Source of the DNA: Pseudoxanthomonas sp. GM95
Lineage (GTDB): Bacteria > Pseudomonadota > Gammaproteobacteria > Xanthomonadales > Xanthomonadaceae
Length of the DNA stretch: 64,000 bases
Direction: 5' to 3'
Assembly (NCBI RefSeq): GCF_900109775.1
Contig: NZ_FOAX01000001.1
Span: 124,001 to 188,000 of the forward strand
The position numbers and the translations under genes are program-made. The notes below the pieces were generated by a model that saw only the letters and a list, made by a program, of their open reading frames with translations, did no database searches and was not told where the DNA came from. Positions 1-7,693 of the stretch are shown in pieces (positions within the stretch are counted from its first letter, which is position 1; every line of letters begins with the position of its first letter).

Positions 1-1
1 G

Positions 2-310
2 AACGGAAGTTCCGAAAGGACTGAAGTTCATGTCATGGACGGTGCAGCGAAATATTCAACGTTTCTACTGCATCAGGCGACTGTTCTGGCGAGTACCGGC
101 AGGGACAATGCGTGGGAGTTCTCGGTGGCAGATTTCGATTTGGACGGAAAGCCTGATCTATATGTGATTAAGAAGAATGCTATGACCACTGGCAGGACGG
201 AAGTGCATATTATGAGCGGATCCTCTAAGTTTCAGGCCTATCTTCTGCATGCAGCCACTACCGTCCCAATTTCTGGGGGCGATTCTTCTTGGGCTTTCGT
301 CGCCAGATAG
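2..310 (+). CDS. C-terminal end of a VCBS/FG-GAP repeat protein (5' end outside window)
   Basis: The reading frame is open from the window's left edge, so only the last ~102 residues are visible. The motif DFDLDGKPDLY is the calcium-binding loop of FG-GAP/VCBS repeats, which build beta-propellers in secreted or surface proteins. Two copies of a ~59-residue unit can be aligned: each starts TEVH(V/I)M and continues with a LLH...AT stretch, and the second is cut short by the stop. Base composition is clearly poorer in GC than the neighbours, pointing to an accessory or transferred gene. The signal peptide and main domains lie upstream and cannot be judged. Function beyond a repeat-bearing, probably exported, protein is unknown. 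Confidence 0.7.
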   Translation, partial: NGSSERTEVHVMDGAAKYSTFLLHQATVLASTGRDNAWEFSVADFDLDGKPDLYVIKKNAMTTGRTEVHIMSGSSKFQAYLLHAATTVPISGGDSSWAFVAR

Positions 311-349
311 GTCCTGCTCTCGAGATGTGCCACTTGAGTAATTAGGGCA

Positions 350-928
350 TTGAGTTGCGAACTCAGCATTTTTGAATATTGCCCGCAGTGGTTTTCGAAG
401 CCTACTTTGCTCTACAGGAGGCTGGAGCCAATTTCATGGCAAACCCACCGTATCCGCATGTTTGGGAAGTGGGTCGACTCGCCGCGGTTGAGTTGCTGGA
501 TCGGGGATCCGGAAGCGCGTTATCGGTATTCGGGGCAGACGTTTGCGCCACATCCTTGGCCGGCGGCGCTGGTGCCGGTGCGGGACCGGCTCCGGGAGGA
601 GCTTGGGGTGGGGTTCAACAGCGTACTGGCCAATCTGTACCGGGACGGGCGCGATGCGATGGGCTGGCATAGCGATGATGAGCCGGAACTGGGGCCTGAG
701 CCGGTGATTGCGTCGGTCAGCTTGGGGGTGGCGCGGCGGTTCGTGATGCGGCGGCGTGACGATCCCGCCGTCAAACGTGAATTTCTGCTGGAGCCAGGGA
801 GCTTGCTGGTGATGTCGGGCAGCTGCCAGCGCGACTGGCAGCATGCGCTGCCGCGGACGGCCAGGCCGGTTGGGCCGCGCATCAATCTGACGTTCCGCCG
901 CATCATCGTGCCGCCTGACGCCGCCTGA
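350..928 (+). CDS. alkB: AlkB-like 2-oxoglutarate/Fe(II)-dependent dioxygenase (alkylation repair)
   Basis: Encodes 192 residues of the AlkB family, which removes alkyl groups from N1-methyladenine and N3-methylcytosine by oxidation. The iron ligands are visible as H107-x-D109 (GWHSDD) and H165 (QHALPRT). The 2-oxoglutarate-binding arginines are R177 and R183 in RINLTFRR. The substrate-side motif WQTHRIRMFG is at residues 30-39. The only start in this frame after the upstream stop is TTG at 350, with a weak AGGG before it, so the N-terminus is short. Its end lies inside a 10-bp tandem repeat, and the stop codon is supplied by the second repeat copy. The DNA substrate is not determined by the sequence. 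Confidence 0.85.
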   Translation: MSCELSIFEYCPQWFSKPTLLYRRLEPISWQTHRIRMFGKWVDSPRLSCWIGDPEARYRYSGQTFAPHPWPAALVPVRDRLREELGVGFNSVLANLYRDGRDAMGWHSDDEPELGPEPVIASVSLGVARRFVMRRRDDPAVKREFLLEPGSLLVMSGSCQRDWQHALPRTARPVGPRINLTFRRIIVPPDAA

Positions 929-949
929 CGCCGCCTGACGCCGCCTGAC
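910..949. repeat. 10-bp tandem repeat, four copies
   Basis: Four head-to-tail copies of gccgcctgac cover the last codons and stop of the alkB-like gene. Each copy carries a TGA. Because 10 is not a multiple of three, only the TGA of the second copy is in the gene's frame. Loss or gain of copies would change the last residues of the protein. Confidence 0.9.
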
Positions 950-1261
950 TGTCGTGGTGATGCTGCCGAGTTGTGCACGGGGCTTGCCCTCGCGCGATGC
1001 TGAGGTCGCCGGGCGCGGCGAGCTTGGGCCGCAGCGGCGAGCGCCAGTGCCGCTTTCCCGTGATGACGCCCGATCCTGGTAGACGCGATGTGATGCAAAG
1101 CGCCAGGTTCGAGCGTGCCGCGGACGCGACCGTGATCGACGATGATTGCGCACGTTGGGCTGGGCGGTTCCGGTTCCCCGATAGGCGCGCAGCGACTTCG
1201 TCAGCGACGTTTCAGGCGTTCCGCGGAGTTCACGAACTCGCGAACAAGGGCAGTGCAGGTG
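950..1261. other. Gap without a recognisable gene
   Basis: About 310 bases lie between the alkB-like gene and the convergent lipoprotein gene. Open frames exist on both strands, but their translations are rich in Arg, Ala and Pro, show no domain and mirror the high GC content. No hairpin with a T-run was found. It may be a decayed gene, but nothing can be named. Confidence 0.5.
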
Positions 1262-1924
1262 TTATTGCGCGGCTGCAGCCGGCTTCGGCGCGCCGTATTC
1301 CACAGCCGGATGCGCCTGCACGCTGGTCAGGGTCCAGCCGACGATCTGGGTGGTCAGCTGGGTCAGGGCCTGGTCGAAAGCCTGCACGACCACGCCGGTT
1401 TCGGTGCCGCTGGCCGGCTGGATGACGTTGAAGGTGCGCGAGGCGGCCACGCTCTGGTCGGCGTTCTGCACCAGCTTGGCGTTGACCACCAGCACGGCCG
1501 AAGGCGTGGCGCCGCCAGCGTAGTCGGCCTCGAAACGGCGCACGTCCATCACCAGCTTGTAGACGCCGCGGATGCCGGCATCGGTCGTGCCGGTGCCGCC
1601 GGTCTTGCCCGAGTCCTCCAGCGTGCGGGTCACCGCGTCCTGCAGCATGTCGGTGGCGCTCTGCGCCCAGGCGGCGCCGTGGTAGACCTGCAACTCGTCC
1701 GGGGTCGGCCGCACGGCGATGCGCGAGCTGTCCAGCACGCGCGCCGCGCTGGGCTTGGCGACCACGATCGAGGCCGGCACCGACGGCCAGTTGGGGTCGG
1801 CAGTCACCTGGACCTGCGGCGAATAGATGCTGGTCGGTTCGCGACCACCGCCACCCAGCAGCGAGGAGCAGCCGGCCAGCGTCAATGAAGTCCCCAGGAC
1901 GAGGAAGAAGGCGGAGGTCTTCAT
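1262..1924 (-). CDS. ABC-type transport auxiliary lipoprotein (DUF330/PqiC-like)
   Basis: Encodes 220 residues. The N-terminus is a lipoprotein signal with lipobox LAGC, so the mature protein begins at Cys19 and is probably anchored in the outer membrane. The rest fits the auxiliary lipoproteins encoded beside MCE transporters, which are thought to connect the periplasmic MCE protein with the outer membrane. Its start overlaps the stop of the MCE gene by ATGA, so it is the last gene of the transporter operon and translationally coupled to it. The C-terminus is an Ala-rich tail. No catalytic motif is expected or seen. Confidence 0.8.
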   Translation of the reverse strand: MKTSAFFLVLGTSLTLAGCSSLLGGGGREPTSIYSPQVQVTADPNWPSVPASIVVAKPSAARVLDSSRIAVRPTPDELQVYHGAAWAQSATDMLQDAVTRTLEDSGKTGGTGTTDAGIRGVYKLVMDVRRFEADYAGGATPSAVLVVNAKLVQNADQSVAASRTFNVIQPASGTETGVVVQAFDQALTQLTTQIVGWTLTSVQAHPAVEYGAPKPAAAAQ

Positions 1925-2847
1925 TTCGGTTCGAATTCCTTCGGTGCGTCGCGGCCCAGCAGGTAGCGCGCGGGGTTGCCTTCGAGCCGGTCGCTGACCC
2001 GGCGCAGGTCGCGGATCAGGCCGCGCAGTTCGTTCAGGGTCGGGCCGAGCTGGCCCAGGCCGTCGTTGGCGAAGCTGTTAATCGCCTGGCGGTTCTCGCC
2101 CATGATGGCGTCGGCATTGCCGGCGGCCGAATCCAGCTTGGCCAGCGCGGTATCCAGCTTGGCCAGGGTCTGCGGGAGCTGCTTGACCACGTTCTGGTCC
2201 AGGTCGGTCAGCGTGCCGTTGGCGGTGTTGAGAGTGACATCCAGGCTCTTGGCCGCATCGCGCGCGGACACCAGCAGCGCCTGCACGCCGGCTTCGCGGT
2301 CGGAGATGTCGCCGCTGATCCTCTGCAGGTTTTCCAGCGTGGAGGAAATGGCCGCGACGTTCTTGTCGCTCAGCACCTGGTCCATCTTCTCGACGATACG
2401 GTTGGCGGTATCGGTGATGTTCTGCAGGGCCGAAGGGCTGGTGCGGATCACCGGCGCGTCGCGCTGGTCCACGTCGGTGAGCTTCTGCGAGGCCGGCGAG
2501 CCGCCGCTGAGCTGGATGATCGACGGGCCGGTCAGGCTGGTGATGGCCAGCTTGGCGGTGGTGTCGGTCTTGACCGGGGTGTTGGAATCCAGGCGCAGCT
2601 GGGCGATGACCTGGCTGGGATCGTTGGGGGCCAGCGACAGCTTGGTGATCGAGCCCACCGCGATGCCGTTGTATTGCACCGGGCTGCCGATGCTCAGGCC
2701 GGTGACCGCCTCGCGGAACACCACCTGGTACTGCTGGTAGCTGCGCTCGGAGGAATACTTGGCCGCCCACAGGCCGAACAGCAGCAGGCTGATGCCCACC
2801 ACGATGGTGAAGGCGCCGATCAGGACGTAATTGGCCTTGGTTTCCAA
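1921..2847 (-). CDS. mlaD: MlaD/MCE family lipid-binding protein
   Basis: Encodes ~308 residues. A single N-terminal membrane segment (about residues 7-29, starting METKANYVLIG) is followed by one MCE domain (about 40-117) and a long alpha-helical C-terminal part. MCE proteins form periplasmic rings that shuttle lipids between the two membranes. The chosen start is TTG at 2847, with a GGAG eight bases upstream, because an earlier start would overlap the ATPase gene. The helical tail is longer than in E. coli MlaD (about 180 residues), more like tunnel-forming MCE proteins. It lies 17 bases after the ATPase gene and overlaps the lipoprotein gene. Confidence 0.85.
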   Translation of the reverse strand: METKANYVLIGAFTIVVGISLLLFGLWAAKYSSERSYQQYQVVFREAVTGLSIGSPVQYNGIAVGSITKLSLAPNDPSQVIAQLRLDSNTPVKTDTTAKLAITSLTGPSIIQLSGGSPASQKLTDVDQRDAPVIRTSPSALQNITDTANRIVEKMDQVLSDKNVAAISSTLENLQRISGDISDREAGVQALLVSARDAAKSLDVTLNTANGTLTDLDQNVVKQLPQTLAKLDTALAKLDSAAGNADAIMGENRQAINSFANDGLGQLGPTLNELRGLIRDLRRVSDRLEGNPARYLLGRDAPKEFEPK

Positions 2848-2864
2848 ATGCCGGTTCTCCGCAG

Positions 2865-3683
2865 TTAACGCGCGTCGCGCGCGGCCCGGGCGCGCGGTCC
2901 GTGGAAGTATTCCTGGACCCACGGGTGGTCCAGCTGTTCGATTTCAGGCAGGGGTGCGGTGGCGATGACCTGTTTGTCGGCCAGCACCGCCACGCGGTCG
3001 CAAATAGCGTACAGGGTGTCCAGATCGTGGGTGATGAGGAACACGGTCAGGCCCAGCGCTTCCTGCAAGGTCTTGATCAGGCGGTCGAACGCCGCCGCGC
3101 CGATCGGATCCAGGCCGGCGGTGGGTTCGTCCAGGAACAGCAGCGGCGGGTCCAGCGCCAGCGCACGGGCCAGGCCGGCGCGCTTGCGCATGCCGCCGGA
3201 GAGCTGCGAGGGCAGCTTGCTGATGGTGTCGGCGGGAAGCCCGGCCAGTTTCACCTTCAGCAGCGCCAGCTCGTAGCGGAAGGTGTCGGGCAGCTCGGGA
3301 TGGTTTTCCTTGAGCGGCAGCTGCACGTTCTCGCCGACGGTGAGCGAGGAGAACAGCGCGCCATCCTGGAACAGCACGCCGGTGTTGCGCTCGATGTGCT
3401 GGCGCGCGGCGCGATTGCCGGCGCGAGCGTCCTCGCCCAGCACTTCGATGCGGCCGGCCTCGGGCGTCTGCAGGCCCAGGATGGTGCGCATCAGCACCGA
3501 CTTGCCGGTGCCCGAGCCGCCGACCACGCCGATGATCTCGCCGCGCTTGACGGTCAGGTCCAGGCCGTCGTGCACGGTCTGTTCGCCGAAGCGATTGACC
3601 AGCCCGCGCACGCGGATCACCACGTCGGGATCGTGCGCCTCGTCCACGCCGTCCAGCGGCGCGGGATCGAGCGCGGCGTTCAC
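2865..3683 (-). CDS. mlaF: MlaF-like ABC transporter ATPase
   Basis: Encodes 272 residues starting at GTG, whose bases overlap the permease stop (GTGA). Walker A is GGSGTGKS (residues 55-62), the ABC signature is LSGGMRKR and Walker B is LLFLDEPTAGLDP; the switch histidine follows in LITHDLD. It hydrolyses ATP to drive lipid movement through the MlaE permease at the inner membrane. The signature LSGGM, rather than LSGGQ, is typical of the MlaF family. Gene order permease-ATPase-MCE-lipoprotein supports the assignment. Confidence 0.9.
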   Translation of the reverse strand: MNAALDPAPLDGVDEAHDPDVVIRVRGLVNRFGEQTVHDGLDLTVKRGEIIGVVGGSGTGKSVLMRTILGLQTPEAGRIEVLGEDARAGNRAARQHIERNTGVLFQDGALFSSLTVGENVQLPLKENHPELPDTFRYELALLKVKLAGLPADTISKLPSQLSGGMRKRAGLARALALDPPLLFLDEPTAGLDPIGAAAFDRLIKTLQEALGLTVFLITHDLDTLYAICDRVAVLADKQVIATAPLPEIEQLDHPWVQEYFHGPRARAARDAR

Positions 3684-4795
3684 CAACCCACCTGCATGAA
3701 CCACAGTGCGGCGAAGGCATCCAGGATGATCACCAGCGAGATGCACTGCACGACGCTGGAGGTGGTGCGTTCGCCCACCGACTGCGCGGTGCCTTCCACC
3801 TGCAGGCCTTCCAGGCAGCCGATCAGGCCGATCACCATGGCAAACACCGGCGCCTTCACCAGGCCGACCAGCATGTGCTTGAGTTGGATGGTGTCGTGCA
3901 GGCGCGCGATGTACTGCTGCGGCGGAATCCCCAAGTCGAACGCGCCGACGGTGATGCCGCCGGCCAGGCCGGCCATCATGGCCACGAAGGTCAGCATCGG
4001 CAGGGTCACCAGCAGCGCGATCAGGCGCGGGATCACCAGCAGGTCGATCGGGTCCAGGCCCAGGGTGCGGATGGCGTCGACCTCCTCGCGGCTCTTCATC
4101 GCGCCGATCTGCGCAGTGAAGGCGCTGGCGGTGCGTCCGGCCAGCACGATCGCGGTGAGCAGCACGCCGAACTCGCGCAGGAACGCGATCGACACCAGCT
4201 CCACCACGTAAATCTCCGCGCCGAAGTCGCGCAGGATGGTCGAACCCAGGAACGCGATCACCGCGCCAACCAGGTAGGAGAGCAGGGCCACCAGCGGCAG
4301 TGCGTCCAGCCCGACCTGCTCCATGTGGTGCACGGTGGAGGTGATGCGCAGGCGCTTGGGCTCGTGGATGATCCGCAGCAGCTTGGTGAGGTTCTCGCCG
4401 GTGAAGCTCACCAGCGCCATGATTTCGCGGCCGTTGTCCTGCACCTGGTAGCCCAGGCGGCCGAGCGCGGCCAGGAAGCCGAGGTCGCGCTTCTTCTTCG
4501 GCCGGTCGTCGACCACGTCCTCGATGCTGGAGACCAGCGCCTGGTGGTCCTGGCGGAACAGCAGGTTCTCCAGCGGGATGTTGCGGCGGTTGGCGTGGCG
4601 CAGCAGGGCCAGCACGCCGGCCGAATCGATCCGGCCGATGCCGCTGGCGTCCAGGGTCTGGGCTCCTTCGGGGATGCGCTGCAGCTGCTTGCCCACGTCC
4701 ATCGCGCAGGACAGGGTCCAGTTGCCCAGCAGCCGGGCCCGCGTGGGCTCGGCCGGGTCGATGCGGACCTCGGGCTGTGTCTGGGCGGGCGTCAT
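3680..4795 (-). CDS. mlaE: MlaE family permease with N-terminal STAS domain
   Basis: Encodes 371 residues. The first ~100 residues are a STAS-like domain (LDASGIGRIDSAGVLALL), the fold of the separate MlaB protein in E. coli. The remainder is the MlaE permease with several membrane helices and the conserved cytoplasmic stretch around IGAMKSREEVDAIRTLGLDP. It is therefore a fusion of MlaB-like and MlaE-like parts. The start ATG at 4795 overlaps the EamA stop (ATGA). The permease partners MlaF and the MCE protein in an inner-membrane lipid transporter. Direction of lipid flow is not shown by the sequence. Confidence 0.9.
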   Translation of the reverse strand: MTPAQTQPEVRIDPAEPTRARLLGNWTLSCAMDVGKQLQRIPEGAQTLDASGIGRIDSAGVLALLRHANRRNIPLENLLFRQDHQALVSSIEDVVDDRPKKKRDLGFLAALGRLGYQVQDNGREIMALVSFTGENLTKLLRIIHEPKRLRITSTVHHMEQVGLDALPLVALLSYLVGAVIAFLGSTILRDFGAEIYVVELVSIAFLREFGVLLTAIVLAGRTASAFTAQIGAMKSREEVDAIRTLGLDPIDLLVIPRLIALLVTLPMLTFVAMMAGLAGGITVGAFDLGIPPQQYIARLHDTIQLKHMLVGLVKAPVFAMVIGLIGCLEGLQVEGTAQSVGERTTSSVVQCISLVIILDAFAALWFMQVGW

Positions 4796-5685
4796 AGTGG
4801 TCTGGCCGCGAGCATACAGGCTATGCCGGTGAAGGTCAGTGCAACGCCGGCCACGGCGCGCCGTCCCAGCGGCTCGCGCAGCCACAGCGCGCCCAGGATC
4901 ACCAGGAACACCGAGGCCGATTCATTGAGGATCGCCGCCACCGCGGCCGGCGCGTATTTGTAGCCGCCCAACCACAGCACCATCGACAGGCCTTGCCCGC
5001 ACAGCGCGGCCACCACCAGGCGCGGCCAGGGCACGGCCGCGGCGACGAAATGGAAATGCCGCCGCATCCGCGGCCAGGCGCGCAGCAGCAACAGCCCGCC
5101 CACCGCACCGGCCAGGCGCAGCACGGTGATCCACAGCAGCGACTGGGCTTCCAGCACGCGCTTGAGCATGACGATGGCAATGGCCATCAACGCGATCGAG
5201 ACCAGCCCGATCACCACCCCGCGCAAGGTGTGGCTGGGATGGGTCTGCCACTGCTTGGGTGGGCGCGCCACCAGCACCACGCCGCCGGCGACCAGGGCAA
5301 AGCCCAGCCACTGCCACGCGCCCAGCCGTTCGCCGAGGAACACGAAGCCCAGCACCAGCACCAGCGGGCTGTAGAGGTTGCCGACCACGCCCATGCGCCC
5401 GGCGCCGAGTTCGTTGAGCGCGCGGAAGTACAGCGTGTCGGCAATCGCAATGCCCATGATGCCGCTGACCAGCGACAGCACCAGCTGCGCGGTGGTCAGC
5501 GTCGGCAGTTGGCCGTGCGTGCTGAGCAGCGCCAGAGGTGTCAGCACGATCAGCACCAGGCCGTTCTTGAACAGGTTCAGCGCCGCCGGCGGCAAGGTGC
5601 TGCCCAGCTGGCGGGCCAGGACCACGCCGAACGCCCACGTCGCGGCGCTGCCCAGCGCCATGGCTTCGCCCAGGCCGATGTTCAT
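4792..5685 (-). CDS. EamA/DMT family inner-membrane transporter
   Basis: Encodes 297 residues with about ten hydrophobic segments and two EamA repeats, the layout of drug/metabolite transporters. The two halves begin near MNIGLGEAMALGSAATWAFG and around residue 150. The substrate is unknown; family members move amino acids, sugars or nucleotide derivatives. It is the first gene of the lipid-transport operon and its stop overlaps the mlaE start, so it may be co-expressed with it. Whether it acts in the same process is not known. Confidence 0.8.
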   Translation of the reverse strand: MNIGLGEAMALGSAATWAFGVVLARQLGSTLPPAALNLFKNGLVLIVLTPLALLSTHGQLPTLTTAQLVLSLVSGIMGIAIADTLYFRALNELGAGRMGVVGNLYSPLVLVLGFVFLGERLGAWQWLGFALVAGGVVLVARPPKQWQTHPSHTLRGVVIGLVSIALMAIAIVMLKRVLEAQSLLWITVLRLAGAVGGLLLLRAWPRMRRHFHFVAAAVPWPRLVVAALCGQGLSMVLWLGGYKYAPAAVAAILNESASVFLVILGALWLREPLGRRAVAGVALTFTGIACMLAARPL

Positions 5686-5801
5686 GCGGAAAGGACAAGC
5701 GACATGGGCATTGCACGCGGGTTGGGACGGAGGCCAAGCGCACCAGTGTAGGAGAACGCGCGCGGCCGCCTACACTAGCGGCTGACTTTCGTTGGCTGCC
5801 G

Positions 5802-7043
5802 ATGCCCCGTCCTCCCGCTCCCGCCACCTACGCCCAGCGCATCGCCTTCGTCTGCGAGATCGCCGCGCGCCTGCATCGCTACGGCACCACCGCCCAGCGC
5901 CTGGAGGGCAGCATCCTGGCCCTGTCCGCGCGGCTGGGCTTGGATTGCGAGCCCTGGTCCAACCCGACCGGGATGATCCTGAGCTTCAGCGATCCCAAGC
6001 GCGCGCTGGGTGCCAGCGATACCACGCGCGTGATCCGCCTGGCACCGGGCGAGAACGACCTGCACAAGCTCAGCGAGGCCGATCGCATTGCCGAATCGGT
6101 GGCCGCCGGCGAGATGACCCTGGCCGAAGGCCATGTCGCCCTGCGCGCGCTGGACCGGCTGCCTTCGCGCAGCTTCCGGCTCAAGCAGATCCTGGCCTTC
6201 GGCCTGGCTTCCGGCGGCGTGGCCGGGCTGTGGCGGCTTCCGTGGCTGGATATCGCCACCGCGGCGTTGATCGGGCTGCTGATCGGCGTGTTGTCCCAGC
6301 TCAGCGACCGTCGCCCGCAGCTGCGCGAGGCCTCCGACGCGATCGCCTCGCTAGTAGCTGGCCTGGTGGCGATCCTGGTCTCCAACCTGATCGCGCCACT
6401 CAACCTCAACACGGTGATCATTTCCTCGCTGGTGGTGCTGCTGCCGGGCATGACGCTGACCAATGCGTTCAACGAGCTGACCAGCCAGCACTGGGTCTCG
6501 GGCACGGCGCGCTTTGCAGGCGCGGTGACCACGGTGATCAAGCTCACCGTGGGCAGCATCATCGCGGTGACCCTGGCGCAGATGCTGGACCTGTATCCGG
6601 AAGTGCGCGCGCTGCGGCCGCAGCCGGACTGGGTGGAGTGGGGCGCGCTGGTGGTCAGCGGTTATGCCTTCGCCGTGCTGTTCAAGGCGCATCGCCGCGA
6701 TTATGTGTGGGTGATGGGCGCGGCGATCTGCGGGTATCTGATCTCGCGCTATGCGGGCAAGGCCTGGGGCAGCCCGGTGGGCCTGTTCCTGTCGGCGCTG
6801 GTGATGACGGCGCTGGGCAATTTCTTCGCGCGGCGTTTCAACCGGCCCGGTGCACTGATCCGCCTGCCGGGCATCATCATGCTGGTGCCCGGCAGCGCAT
6901 CGTTGCGTGGGCTGATGGCGCTGGTGCAGGGCGGAACGCCCAGCAGCGATTCGACGATGCTGGTGGTGCTGCAGATCCTGATGGCGCTGGTGGCCGGTTT
7001 GTTGTTCGGCAATCTGCTGGTGTCGGCGCGCAAGGCGCTTTGA
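5802..7043 (+). CDS. ThrE-like threonine/serine exporter family protein
   Basis: Encodes 413 residues. The N-terminal ~120 residues are soluble (ThrE/DUF1212-type), followed by about ten membrane helices, including LLPGMTLTNAFNELTSQHW and, in the second half, IRLPGIIMLVPGSASLRG, which are hallmarks of the two fused exporter domains. Family members export threonine and serine; the substrate here is inferred. It diverges from the EamA operon across a 116-base gap and ends just before a bidirectional terminator shared with the convergent H-NS gene. Confidence 0.8.
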   Translation: MPRPPAPATYAQRIAFVCEIAARLHRYGTTAQRLEGSILALSARLGLDCEPWSNPTGMILSFSDPKRALGASDTTRVIRLAPGENDLHKLSEADRIAESVAAGEMTLAEGHVALRALDRLPSRSFRLKQILAFGLASGGVAGLWRLPWLDIATAALIGLLIGVLSQLSDRRPQLREASDAIASLVAGLVAILVSNLIAPLNLNTVIISSLVVLLPGMTLTNAFNELTSQHWVSGTARFAGAVTTVIKLTVGSIIAVTLAQMLDLYPEVRALRPQPDWVEWGALVVSGYAFAVLFKAHRRDYVWVMGAAICGYLISRYAGKAWGSPVGLFLSALVMTALGNFFARRFNRPGALIRLPGIIMLVPGSASLRGLMALVQGGTPSSDSTMLVVLQILMALVAGLLFGNLLVSARKAL

Positions 7044-7086
7044 ATCGTTCCGTTAGTTTGAAACGAAACCACATTGAAGCGCGCAA

Positions 7087-7125
7087 TAAAAAAAACGCCG
7101 GCAAATGCCGGCGTTCTTGTTTTCC
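7087..7125. terminator. Bidirectional rho-independent terminator
   Basis: A 10-bp stem (7094-7103 with 7106-7115) is flanked by an A-run on the left and a T-rich stretch on the right. It serves both the exporter gene on the plus strand and the H-NS gene on the minus strand. The minus-strand form, with eight T residues, is the stronger one. Confidence 0.85.
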
Positions 7126-7145
7126 TGATTCAAGTGCGAAGCGAA

Positions 7146-7535
7146 TTACTTCTTCGGCTGCTTGATCAGGAATTCCTCCGGCTTCTTGCCCGAGGCGACG
7201 TATGCGGCCAGCCAGCGCGGTTGCTTGCCACGGCCGGTCCAGGTTTCCTTGGTGTTGGCCGGGTTGCGGTATTTCGGCGCGACCTTGCCCAGCTTGCGGC
7301 CGGCGGTCGGGCTGGCCTTCTTGGCGGCGGCCTTCTTGCCACGGGTCGGGGCAGCGGTGCCGGCAGCGCCGAACAGCTCCTCGATGGTGTAACCCTCGGA
7401 CTTGGCGAACTTCAGGATGCGGCTGCGCACCTTGGTGATCGGCGTGCGCTTGGAGATCACCGTCTGTCGTTTCTGCGCCTGGGTGATGAGCGAGGCGAGT
7501 TCTTTGGGAGACAGGCCGGAAAGATCAATCGACAT
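7146..7535 (-). CDS. H-NS family nucleoid protein
   Basis: Encodes 129 residues. The C-terminal part contains YRNPANTKETWTGRGKQP, matching the H-NS DNA-binding core (TWTGRGxxPxWL) that enters the minor groove of AT-rich DNA. The N-terminal ~50 residues are helical and probably oligomerise. A basic Ala/Lys linker (GKKAAAKKASPTAGRK) joins the two. Such proteins silence horizontally acquired genes and influence virulence in xanthomonads. A GGAG stands before the ATG. It is a single-gene unit with its own terminator. Confidence 0.9.
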   Translation of the reverse strand: MSIDLSGLSPKELASLITQAQKRQTVISKRTPITKVRSRILKFAKSEGYTIEELFGAAGTAAPTRGKKAAAKKASPTAGRKLGKVAPKYRNPANTKETWTGRGKQPRWLAAYVASGKKPEEFLIKQPKK

Positions 7536-7554
7536 CGAATAACTCCGAATGTGG

Positions 7555-7650
7555 AAGAAGAAAGTGGGGCCATTCCCTGGCGGAGTGGGCCGATCCTAAT
7601 CTAGTTTAGTTACCCGATACAAACCCTGTGGATTAACTGACAAAAGAAAA
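7555..7650 (-). promoter_or_regulatory. Probable promoter region of the H-NS gene
   Basis: This stretch is much richer in A and T than its surroundings. On the minus strand it carries TTGTCA 18 bases before TATCGG and, just downstream, TTGTAT 18 bases before TAGGAT. Both are weak matches to sigma-70 promoters, so the active one cannot be chosen. H-NS genes often bind their own AT-rich promoters; that is inference here. Confidence 0.35.
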
Positions 7651-7675
7651 GGCCGGCAATGCCGGCCTTTTCCCT
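7645..7675 (-). terminator. Rho-independent terminator of proS
   Basis: An 11-bp stem (7647-7657 with 7661-7671) with a three-base loop is followed on the minus strand by a T-rich tract. It lies 19 bases beyond the proS stop codon. Confidence 0.85.
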
Positions 7676-7693
7676 ATGGATTCCCGAAAGGTT

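Noticed and set aside
350..672. A frameshift in the alkB-like gene, since another frame reads VVFEAYFALQEAGAN before the conserved WQTHRIR
   Set aside because: The used frame also gives a plausible AlkB N-terminus (YCPQWFSKP, 14 residues before the Trp), so no shift is needed.
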